Assembly (NCBI RefSeq): GCF_003574965.1
Contig: NZ_CP032317.1
Location: 2,108,001-2,172,000 of the forward strand
DNA: 64,000 bases
From: Hymenobacter oligotrophus
GTDB taxonomy: Bacteria; Bacteroidota; Bacteroidia; Cytophagales; Hymenobacteraceae
Direction of reading: 5' to 3'
Positions 18,685 to 27,947 of the stretch are shown here, piece by piece (position 1 is the first letter of the stretch; every line of letters begins with the position of its first letter). The position numbers were made by a program, and so were the translations under genes. The notes under the pieces are model-generated. The model saw only the letters and a list, made by a program, of their open reading frames with translations. It was not told the DNA's origin and ran no database searches.

Positions 18685-19091
18685 ACTAAATGATTTATTT
18701 TTAATTGCTGAAACGACTCATAGCTTCGAATGTAGTCATCCTCAGTATATTCGGCTGATGCCAAACATAGCAATACAGCATTGTGCGAGAACTTTATGGT
18801 ACGCCAAAATAGTTTTGGAATATACAGCCCTACATTCGGCTCATCAAGTGTAAATTCGTGAACAGTATTATCTAGGCCTTCTAGTGTGAATACAATTTTA
18901 CCGCTGGTAGCAAAAATAATTTGCTCCAAATCGTGATGAGCATGATGCCCCCGTACTACAGAGTCAGGCGTAAAATAAGTCCAATAAACCCGCTTGATCT
19001 CGAAGGGCAACTCGCTATTCTGCACCACTGAGATGTATCCCAGCATTGAAGAGCCAATCTTGGAAAATTCAATCAGAAAAGGGTCGGCCAT
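18681..19091 (-). CDS. FdtA/QdtA-like dTDP-sugar 3,4-ketoisomerase (first copy)
   Basis: 136 residues, a single cupin barrel of the WxcM-like family. RGHHAHHDLEQII carries the His pair used by FdtA/QdtA to isomerise dTDP-4-keto-6-deoxyglucose to a 3-keto sugar; LYIPKLFWRTIKF and EDDYIRSYESF are also family marks. A second copy lies at 20989-21399, clearly homologous but diverged and GC-richer. This one heads the AT-rich block and is coupled to the acyltransferase gene. No exact -7 box is seen upstream. Confidence 0.85.
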   Translation of the reverse strand: MADPFLIEFSKIGSSMLGYISVVQNSELPFEIKRVYWTYFTPDSVVRGHHAHHDLEQIIFATSGKIVFTLEGLDNTVHEFTLDEPNVGLYIPKLFWRTIKFSHNAVLLCLASAEYTEDDYIRSYESFQQLKINHLV

Positions 19092-19627
19092 ACAGCAGTA
19101 TTGTCTTAAGAAGTAGATGAGCGTGATGGCTACTTAATTTCAGCTACCAAATGCTTGAGCTTACGTGATTATTTTGCTTGGTTTAAATCAAGCCTGAAGT
19201 CACATGAAGTTGATAGGCTCGTGCTCGCGTAAAAATACTAAAACCTATTATAGTACTGCTGGCAGAAATCACGACCTGCTCCATCTGCACACCGCAACAT
19301 AGGCTTTCCTGGGGATGAACAGTATTCTTACCTTGAGAAGCACACAGTACCATATTTTAGGAGTTGCGTCAACAAATTGCTCAAGGCAAACACGGGTTTG
19401 TGGTCATTTTTTGCTCTGCAAAGAAATTCGTTTAAGCATCTAATCGAAGGCCTAAGCCTCTTCCGCTTCACCGGCCAGCTGTGGCGTGGCGTAATGATTT
19501 TAGGGCAAGTACCTAAGCGGCGACATAGGCACGCCTACCGTGCGTAATAGAGCTTAGCCACGTTCCGCTCGAAAAGTTGTCAGCTAAGGCACTCACAGGT
19601 TTGGGCAGTTAGCCAGCCTATCGAGAG
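19092..19627. other. Long gap without an intact gene
   Basis: 536 bases. No complete gene is visible. A plus-strand frame without ATG, open from about 19251 to the TAA at 19545-19547, encodes about 98 codons with protein-like content (for example FRFTGQLWRGVMILG) but no family I recognise; it may be a relic of an insertion sequence or a displaced gene. The gap marks the change from AT-rich to GC-richer DNA. No clear inverted repeats at its edges were found by eye. Confidence 0.4.
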
Positions 19628-20725
19628 TTAGGCCCGCCGGATGGCTTGCGCCACCTCGGCTACTTGATCTTCCGTCATGCCTGGCCACAAAGGCAGACTC
19701 AAGGAGGTTCGGGCTAGTTTTTCAGCTATGGGCAACGAACCGGCTCCGAACTGCATCGGAGCATATGCCTGCTGCAGATGCGGAGGTACTGGGTAATGAA
19801 TCATGGTGCCGATGCCTTGTTCTGTCAGGCGCCGCTGCAAAGCATCGCGTTCGTGGGTGCTCACTACGTACAGGTGATACACGTGGGTAGCCCCCGGAGC
19901 GGTTTGGGGTAACACCAAGCCTGCAATGCCGGCTAGGTGTTGGTTGTACCAAGCAGCTACCTGTTGGCGCTGGCCCGTCCAAACCGCCAAGGATTGCAAT
20001 TTTACTCGCAGCACAGCAGCCTGTAGCTCGTCGAGGCGCGAGTTATAGCCCACGACTTCGTTGTAATACTTTTGTTGCGAACCGTAGTTGCGCAGCACGC
20101 GCACACGCTGGTCAAGTGCCGCGTCGTCAGTCGTTATAGCGCCGGCATCCCCAAGGGCGCCGAGATTTTTGCCGGGGTAAAAACTGGTGGCATTGATGTG
20201 GCCGAACGAACCCGTGAGTTGCCCGCCGAAGCTGGCGCCCTGGGCCTGCGCATTGTCTTCGACTACGGAGAGACCATACTGCAGTGCCACCGTCATAATT
20301 TCCTTCATGCGGCAGGCTTGGCCATAGAGGTGTACCGGCATAATGGCTCGCGTGCGGGAAGTGATGGCCGCTGCTAACTGCGCCGGGTCGAGGTTGCTCG
20401 TGTCGGGGTCGGGCTCCACAGGCACGGGGGTAGCACCTACCTGCGTAACAGCCAGCCAAGTGGCAATGTAAGTATTGGATGGTACGATTACCTCGTCACC
20501 CTCACCCACACCCAGAGCCCGTAAGGCCAGCACCAGCGCATCTAGTCCGTTGGCCACGCCTACAGCATGCTGCGTGCCGGAAAAGGCTGCGTACTCGGCC
20601 TCAAAGTGCTTTACTTCTTCACCCAATACATACCATTGCGAATCGTAAACACGGGCCATGGCGGCCAGTACCTGTTCGCGAATTGGCTCGTGCTGTGCTT
20701 GAAATGAGAGAAAAGGAATTGCCAT
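19628..20725 (-). CDS. fdtB: dTDP-3-amino-3,6-dideoxy-sugar transaminase (FdtB/QdtB type)
   Basis: 365 residues from the ATG giving MAIPFLSFQAQHEPI, the standard start of FdtB/QdtB/EryC1 enzymes; longer in-frame starts up to 20824 add unconserved sequence. Motifs: VEDNAQAQGA with the PLP-contacting Asp and SFYPGKNLGALGDAG with the Schiff-base Lys. FdtB aminates dTDP-3-keto-6-deoxy-galactose (QdtB the gluco epimer) made by the ketoisomerase, and an FdtA-type gene is next upstream, 263 bases away. Has its own -7 box. Confidence 0.85.
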   Translation of the reverse strand: MAIPFLSFQAQHEPIREQVLAAMARVYDSQWYVLGEEVKHFEAEYAAFSGTQHAVGVANGLDALVLALRALGVGEGDEVIVPSNTYIATWLAVTQVGATPVPVEPDPDTSNLDPAQLAAAITSRTRAIMPVHLYGQACRMKEIMTVALQYGLSVVEDNAQAQGASFGGQLTGSFGHINATSFYPGKNLGALGDAGAITTDDAALDQRVRVLRNYGSQQKYYNEVVGYNSRLDELQAAVLRVKLQSLAVWTGQRQQVAAWYNQHLAGIAGLVLPQTAPGATHVYHLYVVSTHERDALQRRLTEQGIGTMIHYPVPPHLQQAYAPMQFGAGSLPIAEKLARTSLSLPLWPGMTEDQVAEVAQAIRRA

Positions 20726-20840
20726 TGAATCCATGTATGAGAGGAAAATGGTGCGGTAGGAGTTAACGCGATTGCCTGAACGCCGCCTAACTGCGGTCAT
20801 GTGCCCACATGCCAGACTGTGCAAGCAGTACGTGAGTCCG

Positions 20841-20848
20841 CAAAGATA
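20841..20848 (-). promoter_or_regulatory. Bacteroidota-type -7 box (TATCTTTG) for fdtB
   Basis: Minus strand reads TATCTTTG, downstream of the terminator of the preceding operon, leaving a leader of about 110 bases before the chosen fdtB start. Confidence 0.45.
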
Positions 20849-20923
20849 GCAGTACCGGCAGAAGCAGCATTTTTGGCTTTGGTCTGGCTTTACTGATCAG
20901 AGCCACTCAATCACTGCTTTATG

Positions 20924-20960
20924 ACAAAACGCCCCGCGAACCGGGTGTCGCAGGGCGTTA
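20924..20960 (-). terminator. Rho-independent terminator after the ketoisomerase gene
   Basis: A 12-bp stem (AACGCCCTGCGA / TCGCGGGGCGTT on the minus strand, one G-T pair) closed by an eight-base loop and followed by TTTTGTC. It ends the asnB-ugd-uxs-fdtA transcript. Confidence 0.75.
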
Positions 20961-20988
20961 TAAATGCTGGTGCTCAATGGCGAAATTC

Positions 20989-21399
20989 TCAGAGGGCCGT
21001 CCGCCAAACCTGCCGAAACTCATCCCGACTTCGGATGTAGTCTTTTTCGTCGTACGGATGCGAGGCAAATGCCAACTGAACAGCACAATCGGAGTATTGC
21101 ATAGTGTGCCACACGTGTGGCGGCACGTACAATCCTACCGATGGGTCTTCCAACCGAAAAAATTGAATGTCGCCGCGTACGTTTTCGGTGGTGACAATAA
21201 TGCGACCCGCAGCAGCAACCAGCACCTGCTCGGTGCGGTAATGCGCGTGGCGGCCACGCACAATATATTCAGGTGTTTTGTAGGTCCAGAATGTTCGCTT
21301 GACCTCAAACGGAATGTACTGCAGCTGCTCAGCCACGGAAATGTAGCCGAAGGCTTCATCGCCTAGCTTGGGAAAGCTAATGAGATACGGCTCCGGCAC
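20989..21399 (-). CDS. fdtA: FdtA/QdtA-like dTDP-sugar 3,4-ketoisomerase (second copy)
   Basis: 136 residues, same length as the copy at 18681. RGRHAHYRTEQVLVAAAG carries the active-site His residues; LYVPPHVWHTMQY and EKDYIRSRDEF are conserved. It supplies the 3-keto sugar for the FdtB-type aminotransferase encoded just downstream. Six bases after the uxs stop, last gene before the terminator at 20924. The fdtA name is by family; QdtA-type product stereochemistry cannot be excluded. Confidence 0.85.
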   Translation of the reverse strand: MPEPYLISFPKLGDEAFGYISVAEQLQYIPFEVKRTFWTYKTPEYIVRGRHAHYRTEQVLVAAAGRIIVTTENVRGDIQFFRLEDPSVGLYVPPHVWHTMQYSDCAVQLAFASHPYDEKDYIRSRDEFRQVWRTAL

Positions 21400-21405
21400 T
21401 ACCTC

Positions 21406-22347
21406 TTATTTTACGCGCTCTTGGAAATACTCCAACGTGCGACGAAGCCCCTCGGCCCGGTCTACTTTTGGTTCCCAACCCAGCACCTCTTTAGCCTTAC
21501 TGATATCGGGGCGACGCTTCATGGGGTCGTTTTCGGGCAAGGGTTTGTAGTCGGGTTTGAACTCCACACCGGTGAGGCGGGCAATTTCCTCCCCAAACTC
21601 CTTGATAGTTATCTCCGACGGGTTGCCAATGTTTACGGGCAAGTGATAGTCGCTGAGCAACAGGCGGTAGATGCCTTCAATCAGGTCATCGACGTAGCAG
21701 AAGGAACGAGTTTGCGAACCGTCGCCGAATACTGTCAGGTTTTCGCCGCGCAGGGCTTGAGACAGGAAGGCAGGCAGCACACGGCCGTCGTTAAGGCGCA
21801 TGCGCGGGCCATAAGTATTGAAGATGCGCACGATACGCGTCTCCAAGCCGTGGTGATTGTGGTAAGCCATGGTAATGGCTTCCTGGAAGCGCTTGGCCTC
21901 ATCGTAGCAGCCGCGAGGCCCCACTGGGTTTACGTTGCCGAAATATTCTTCCACCTGAGGGTGAATTTCCGGGTCTCCGTACACCTCCGAAGTGCTGGCA
22001 ATCAGCATGCGTGCGCCTTTCACGCGGGCCAAGCCCAGCAGGTTGTGGGTACCTAAAGAACCAACTTTTAGGGTTTGGATAGGAATCTTGAGGTAATCGA
22101 TAGGGGAAGCCGGCGAGGCGAAGTGTAGAATGTAATCTAGTTTGCCGGGCACAAACACAAACTTCGACACATCGTGATGGTGAAACTCGAAGTCCTTTTT
22201 GCCGAACAAGTGTTGAATATTTTCCAAGTCGCCCGTCACGAGGTTATCCATGGCAATTACATGGTAACCCTCGGCCAAGAACCTGTCGCAGAGGTGGGAG
22301 CCCAAAAAGCCTGCACCACCCGTAATTAGTACGCGTTTCTTTTCCAT
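21406..22347 (-). CDS. uxs: UDP-glucuronate decarboxylase (UDP-xylose synthase)
   Basis: 313 residues, extended short-chain dehydrogenase. NAD-binding loop [10 protein letters not shown], catalytic STSEVYGDP and YDEAKR (Tyr-xxx-Lys), and [10 protein letters not shown]. Close to bacterial and plant UXS, which oxidise, decarboxylate and reduce UDP-glucuronate to UDP-xylose. The UDP-glucose dehydrogenase gene lies 7 bases upstream and provides the substrate, which supports the assignment over UDP-glucuronate epimerase. Confidence 0.92.
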   Translation of the reverse strand: MEKKRVLITGGAGFLGSHLCDRFLAEGYHVIAMDNLVTGDLENIQHLFGKKDFEFHHHDVSKFVFVPGKLDYILHFASPASPIDYLKIPIQTLKVGSLGTHNLLGLARVKGARMLIASTSEVYGDPEIHPQVEEYFGNVNPVGPRGCYDEAKRFQEAITMAYHNHHGLETRIVRIFNTYGPRMRLNDGRVLPAFLSQALRGENLTVFGDGSQTRSFCYVDDLIEGIYRLLLSDYHLPVNIGNPSEITIKEFGEEIARLTGVEFKPDYKPLPENDPMKRRPDISKAKEVLGWEPKVDRAEGLRRTLEYFQERVK

Positions 22348-22354
22348 CTAGAGG

Positions 22355-23707
22355 TTATGCGGTTTGGTGGGAAGCAGGTTCGCGATGTTTCGTACGAATG
22401 CCAATGCAGTGATAAGCAAAACCCGCTTTTTCCATTTCGTCGGCATCGTAAATGTTGCGTCCGTCGAATACCACACGCTGTTTTAACAATCGACCCATTA
22501 CCTCGAAGTTAGGCGAGCGAAACTCCGGCCATTCAGTTACCACTAGCAACGCATCGGCGTCGATTAAGGCCGAGAGTTGGTCTTTGGCGTAGGTGATACG
22601 CTCACCGAGGCTATGCTGCGCCTCCTTCATCGCAACGGGGTCGTAAGCAGTTACAGTGCAACCTGCGTCGAGCAGTTTGTCAATAATCACCAACGAGGGG
22701 GCTTCGCGCATGTCATCGGTTTTGGGCTTAAATGAAAGCCCCCACACCGCAATGTGCTTGCCAGCTAGGTCGCTGCCGAAATGCTGTTGCACTTTGCTGA
22801 ACAGCACCGATTTCTGGTTTTCGTTAACGCTTTCAACGGCTTTCAACACCTGCATCTGGTAGCCGTTTTCGGCAGCCGTTTTGATGAGGGCCTTCACGTC
22901 TTTGGGGAAACACGAGCCGCCGTAGCCAATACCGGGGTAAATGAACTTGTTGCCGATGCGCGCATCGGAGCCAATACCTAGGCGCACCTTGTTTACATCG
23001 GCACCCATGATTTCGCATAGGTTGGCAATGTCGTTCATGAACGAAATCTTCGTAGCCAACATAGAGTTGGCAGCGTATTTCGTCATCTCGGCCGACGGAA
23101 TATCCATGAAGATAATGGGATGACCGTTTAGCAGAAATGGCTTATAAAGGCGGCGCATTACTTCTTCGGCGCGTTCCGAAGCTACTCCTACAACAATGCG
23201 GTCAGGCTTCAAGAAGTCATCAATTGCAGCGCCTTCCTTTAGGAACTCGGGGTTCGAAGCGACATCAAAATCGATGTCGGCGCCGCGCTTGGCTAAAGCA
23301 TCTTCTATTTCCTTACGCACTTTGGCCGCGGTGCCTACCGGCACTGTGCTCTTCGTGACGATTACGCCATAACTGTTCATGTTCTCGCCAATGCCGCGAG
23401 CTACAGCCAACACGTACTTCAAATCGGCAGATCCATCTTCGCCGGGAGGTGTACCTACGGCGATAAACGCTACATCGGCATCTCGAATACTTTCGGCCAA
23501 CGAAGTTGAAAAATGCAGACGACCGGCCGCTACGTTGCGAGTTACCATTTCTTCGAGCCCGGGCTCGTAGATAGGTAGGATGCCTTGCTTGAGGTTATCG
23601 ATTTTACGTTGATCGATGTCGATGCACGTAACATCAATGCCGACCTCGGCAAAGCAAGTGCCGGTGACCAAGCCTACATAGCCTGTGCCTACTACTGCAA
23701 TTTTCAT
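22355..23707 (-). CDS. ugd: UDP-glucose 6-dehydrogenase
   Basis: 450 residues. N-terminal Rossmann fold GTGYVGLVTG, TKSTVPVGT, NPEFLKEG, catalytic Cys in YGGSCFPKD, and the C-terminal UDP-binding domain with GLSFKPKTDDMREAPS. Oxidises UDP-glucose to UDP-glucuronate with two NAD. Twenty-nine bases downstream of asnB and 7 upstream of uxs, so the three form one transcript delivering UDP-glucuronate and UDP-xylose for the glycan. Confidence 0.95.
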   Translation of the reverse strand: MKIAVVGTGYVGLVTGTCFAEVGIDVTCIDIDQRKIDNLKQGILPIYEPGLEEMVTRNVAAGRLHFSTSLAESIRDADVAFIAVGTPPGEDGSADLKYVLAVARGIGENMNSYGVIVTKSTVPVGTAAKVRKEIEDALAKRGADIDFDVASNPEFLKEGAAIDDFLKPDRIVVGVASERAEEVMRRLYKPFLLNGHPIIFMDIPSAEMTKYAANSMLATKISFMNDIANLCEIMGADVNKVRLGIGSDARIGNKFIYPGIGYGGSCFPKDVKALIKTAAENGYQMQVLKAVESVNENQKSVLFSKVQQHFGSDLAGKHIAVWGLSFKPKTDDMREAPSLVIIDKLLDAGCTVTAYDPVAMKEAQHSLGERITYAKDQLSALIDADALLVVTEWPEFRSPNFEVMGRLLKQRVVFDGRNIYDADEMEKAGFAYHCIGIRTKHREPASHQTA

Positions 23708-23736
23708 AAGAGAATGGAAATAATTGCTTTCAGAGC

Positions 23737-25698
23737 TTAGGATTGGGAAGCGGAGGTAGCCAAGGAAGTGCGTGCTTCAGCGGCAGCGCCGGGCATCATG
23801 TACCGCTTCCACCAGTGCTGGAACACGATGAGCGCCCAAATACGAGCGTGCACGTCGCCAGGGTTACGTGAGAACAGCTGTTGCTTGAGTTCACGCACGG
23901 AGTCGACTGAGAACAAGCCTTGCGCTTCAATGAACTCATCTTTGAGCAAGTCGTCTTCGATGAGCGGACGCAACTCGTTGCGGAACCACTTGAGCAGCGG
24001 CACCTCGAAGCCGTGCTTGGGGCGTTTGTACAGCTCTTCGGGCAGCATCGGTCGGAAGGCATCCTGCACGATCTTCTTCTTCATCCTCGCGTCGATTTTG
24101 CTTTCGACGGGCAACGAGAAAGCGAAGTTGACCACTTTGTAGTCGAGGAACGGACTGCGCACCTCCAGCGAGTTGGCCATGCTCATCAGGTCGACCTTGG
24201 TGTTCATATCGTACGGCAGCACCAACTTCATATCGGTGAGCAGCACTTCGTTCAGGTCGCCGTCGGCGTGGATGTGCTCCAGGATGTCGCGGCGGCGTTT
24301 GTCGGCTAGTTTTTTGCTGACTTTGCGGCGCGAATCGGGGCTGAGCAAATTGCGAGCATCTTTTTCGCTCACAAAGGTGGCCCAATCCCAATACCGATCC
24401 TTCGGGCCGGCTAGCATGCCCCGCGAGAAGCGCTGGAACTGCCGCACCTTGTTGCCTAGGTATGAATTGCGCGACTTCGGCAAGACATCCCACAGCAGGT
24501 TGAGCCCGGTTACGGCTTCGGCCTTCCAGTCGGGATTGCGCACCTGCCACTCGCCCATGTGCTTGTTGTAGCCGGCGAACATTTCGTCGGCGCCGTCGCC
24601 GGAAAGCGCTACGGTTACTTTTTCGCGGGTGCGCTGGCTCAAGATAGAAACAGCCAGTGCCGACGAATCGGCAAAGGGTTCGTCGATGTAATCAAGCACG
24701 TGGTAAAGGTGCTCGTACATGTCGTTGTTGGTGAGCGAGAAGACCGTATGATTGGTCTTGTGCATTTTGGCCACGAGGTTGGCGTACTTCGTTTCGTCGA
24801 AGAACGGCTCGTCGGCAAAGCCTACGCTAAAGGTGTTGAGGTGGGGCGTATGTTTGGCTGCCAGCGCAGTAACCACCGACGAATCGATGCCGCCGCTCAA
24901 GAATGCCCCCAGAGGCACATCGGCCACAAGGCGGCGCGCAACAGCCGCATCAAGCAGCTCTACCAATTTGGCTTGCTGCTGCTCGTAGCTGAGGCGGTTT
25001 TTGGCTACCTTTTTAGGGTCGTACGGAATTTTGTACCAGCGCTTGCGCACCACCTTGCCATCGGGGCGGATGAACATGTAGTGGCCAGGCAACAGCTTTT
25101 TTACACCCTTGAAGATGGTGGCCGGGCCCGGAATGTAGTTCAGCTGCAGGTAGTGCGAGAGGGCCACGTAGTCGAGCTTGCGTGGCACACCTAGGGCCAG
25201 CAGCGACTTCATTTCGGAGGCGAACATCAGCTTGTCCTCGTCGCGGTACACGAGCAGGGGCTTCACCCCCATCCGGTCGCGGGCAATGAACAGGGTGTTC
25301 TCCTCTTTGTCGTAGATGGCCAGGCCGAAAAAGCCGTTCAGTTTCTTCAGAAAGCCCCGGCCTTCGGTGATGTACAGCTTCAGGATTACCTCCGTGTCGG
25401 TGTGCGACTTGAAGGTGTAGCCCTTGCGCTGCAGCTTGGCACGTAGCTCGCGGAAATTGAAAATCTCTCCGTTGAAGACAATGGTATAGCGACCCGATTC
25501 GTCCGTCATCGGCTGGTTGCCGCACGGCGAAAGGTCGAGAATAGCGAGGCGGCGGAAACCCAGCCCCACGGCATCGTACACGTAGTGGCCCTGCGAATCG
25601 GGGCCGCGGCTCACGATGGCATCGGTAGCGGCCTGCAGGCCAGCCAGCGACGACCGACCGGAGTCAGTAAAGGCGAAAAGTCCGGTTATTCCACACAT
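23737..25698 (-). CDS. asnB: Asparagine synthase, glutamine-hydrolysing (AsnB family)
   Basis: 653 residues. Cys2 (MCGITGLF) is the glutaminase nucleophile, followed by SRGPDSQGHY, FNGEIFNFRELR and HTDTEVILKLY; the synthetase half has the ATP pyrophosphatase loop LSGGIDSS and SGDGADEMFAGY. Complete and full length. In polysaccharide loci AsnB paralogues often amidate sugar carboxylates rather than aspartate; being transcribed with UDP-glucuronate-making enzymes allows that idea here, but it is inference. First gene of its operon with a promoter box at 25709. Confidence 0.9.
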   Translation of the reverse strand: MCGITGLFAFTDSGRSSLAGLQAATDAIVSRGPDSQGHYVYDAVGLGFRRLAILDLSPCGNQPMTDESGRYTIVFNGEIFNFRELRAKLQRKGYTFKSHTDTEVILKLYITEGRGFLKKLNGFFGLAIYDKEENTLFIARDRMGVKPLLVYRDEDKLMFASEMKSLLALGVPRKLDYVALSHYLQLNYIPGPATIFKGVKKLLPGHYMFIRPDGKVVRKRWYKIPYDPKKVAKNRLSYEQQQAKLVELLDAAVARRLVADVPLGAFLSGGIDSSVVTALAAKHTPHLNTFSVGFADEPFFDETKYANLVAKMHKTNHTVFSLTNNDMYEHLYHVLDYIDEPFADSSALAVSILSQRTREKVTVALSGDGADEMFAGYNKHMGEWQVRNPDWKAEAVTGLNLLWDVLPKSRNSYLGNKVRQFQRFSRGMLAGPKDRYWDWATFVSEKDARNLLSPDSRRKVSKKLADKRRRDILEHIHADGDLNEVLLTDMKLVLPYDMNTKVDLMSMANSLEVRSPFLDYKVVNFAFSLPVESKIDARMKKKIVQDAFRPMLPEELYKRPKHGFEVPLLKWFRNELRPLIEDDLLKDEFIEAQGLFSVDSVRELKQQLFSRNPGDVHARIWALIVFQHWWKRYMMPGAAAEARTSLATSASQS

Positions 25699-25708
25699 AT
25701 CTGGTAGG

Positions 25709-25716
25709 CAAAGGTA
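25709..25716 (-). promoter_or_regulatory. Bacteroidota-type -7 box (TACCTTTG) for asnB-ugd-uxs-fdtA
   Basis: Minus strand reads TACCTTTG 11 bases before the asnB ATG, which would give a leader of only a few bases. -33 element not clear. Confidence 0.45.
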
Positions 25717-25844
25717 CGAAGCTTCAGGATTTGAGGCTTGCTTTTACGACAACCAGGCCAATGCAACCAAAGCCAAGCAGTGGCAGTACATCCGAAGGCC
25801 GCAAGTTTTTGAGGCGGCGTACCAACTGCCAAACACCGCGACCC

Positions 25845-26372
25845 ATGAATCTGCAAAATCAAATGGACCTGCAGCAGCAGTTCGAAGCTGCCGTTTCCCA
25901 AGTGAATAATTTGCCCGGCGACCAAGCCGCGGCCCATATGACGGAGCTGTACGGCTTGTATAAGCAAGCCACCGAGGGCGACCACGACACCGAGAAGGAT
26001 GTGGTAGGCGACGACACCCCCGCCAACCCCGACGGACCTAAGGGCATGTCGCAGGGACAGTGGGAAGCCTGGAGCAAGTTTAAGGGCATGAGCGAAGACG
26101 AGGCCAAGCGCCAGTACGTGCAGCGCGTGCAGGAAATTGCCGGCCCCGCTGCCGAAGCAGCCACGACTATTACCGGCATTGGGCAACCTGCCACCGCCTC
26201 GCAGCTTGACGCCGGCAGCCGACCCGCTACCAACCCCAACGAAGCCAACGCCCCCGGCACCGCCAAAGCGCCTTTTGAGAACGAAGGCGGCGTATCGACT
26301 GGCGGTTTACGCGGCGACATCAACGACGGCGCCCCGTACGGCGGCGAAGACCGATTGAAAACGCAGCAGTAA
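25845..26372 (+). CDS. Acyl-CoA-binding protein with disordered tail
   Basis: 175 residues from the ATG at 25845 (a second ATG at 25863 is equally possible). Residues about 7-95 are an ACBP domain: FEAAVSQVNNLPG, LYGLYKQATEGD with the Tyr and Lys that hold the CoA adenine, then WEAWSKFKGMSEDEAKRQYVQRV, a close match to the eukaryotic four-helix ACBP. The last 75-80 residues are rich in Ala, Pro, Asn, Gly and Thr without structure signals. Soluble, binds long-chain acyl-CoA esters in the cytoplasm. Convergent with the flavoprotein gene across a shared terminator. Confidence 0.87.
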   Translation: MNLQNQMDLQQQFEAAVSQVNNLPGDQAAAHMTELYGLYKQATEGDHDTEKDVVGDDTPANPDGPKGMSQGQWEAWSKFKGMSEDEAKRQYVQRVQEIAGPAAEAATTITGIGQPATASQLDAGSRPATNPNEANAPGTAKAPFENEGGVSTGGLRGDINDGAPYGGEDRLKTQQ

Positions 26373-26398
26373 TAAGCTAATGGTTTGCCCGCTGGCAA

Positions 26399-26474
26399 CC
26401 AACCCTAGGTGCCAAAACCAACAGGCCGCTCCCGTACCCGGAAGCGGCCTGTTGGTTTTGGCACCTAGGGTTGG
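26399..26474. terminator. Bidirectional terminator, 32-bp perfect stem
   Basis: Arms 26399-26430 and 26443-26474 are perfectly complementary around a 12-base loop. Each arm starts at its base with CCAACCCTAGGTGCC and an A/T run, so it can end transcripts from both convergent genes. CCTAGG occurs in both arms. Confidence 0.9.
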
Positions 26475-26498
26475 CTGATTGATGCTGTACCTATTAGC

Positions 26499-27929
<1,431 letters not shown>

Positions 27930-27934
27930 TCGCG

Positions 27935-27942
27935 TATCTTTG
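27935..27942 (+). promoter_or_regulatory. Bacteroidota-type -7 box (TATCTTTG) for the NlpC/P60 gene
   Basis: TATCTTTG ends six bases before the ATG at 27948, so transcription would begin at or within a base or two of the start codon: a candidate leaderless message. Confidence 0.5.
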
Positions 27943-27947
27943 TATCG

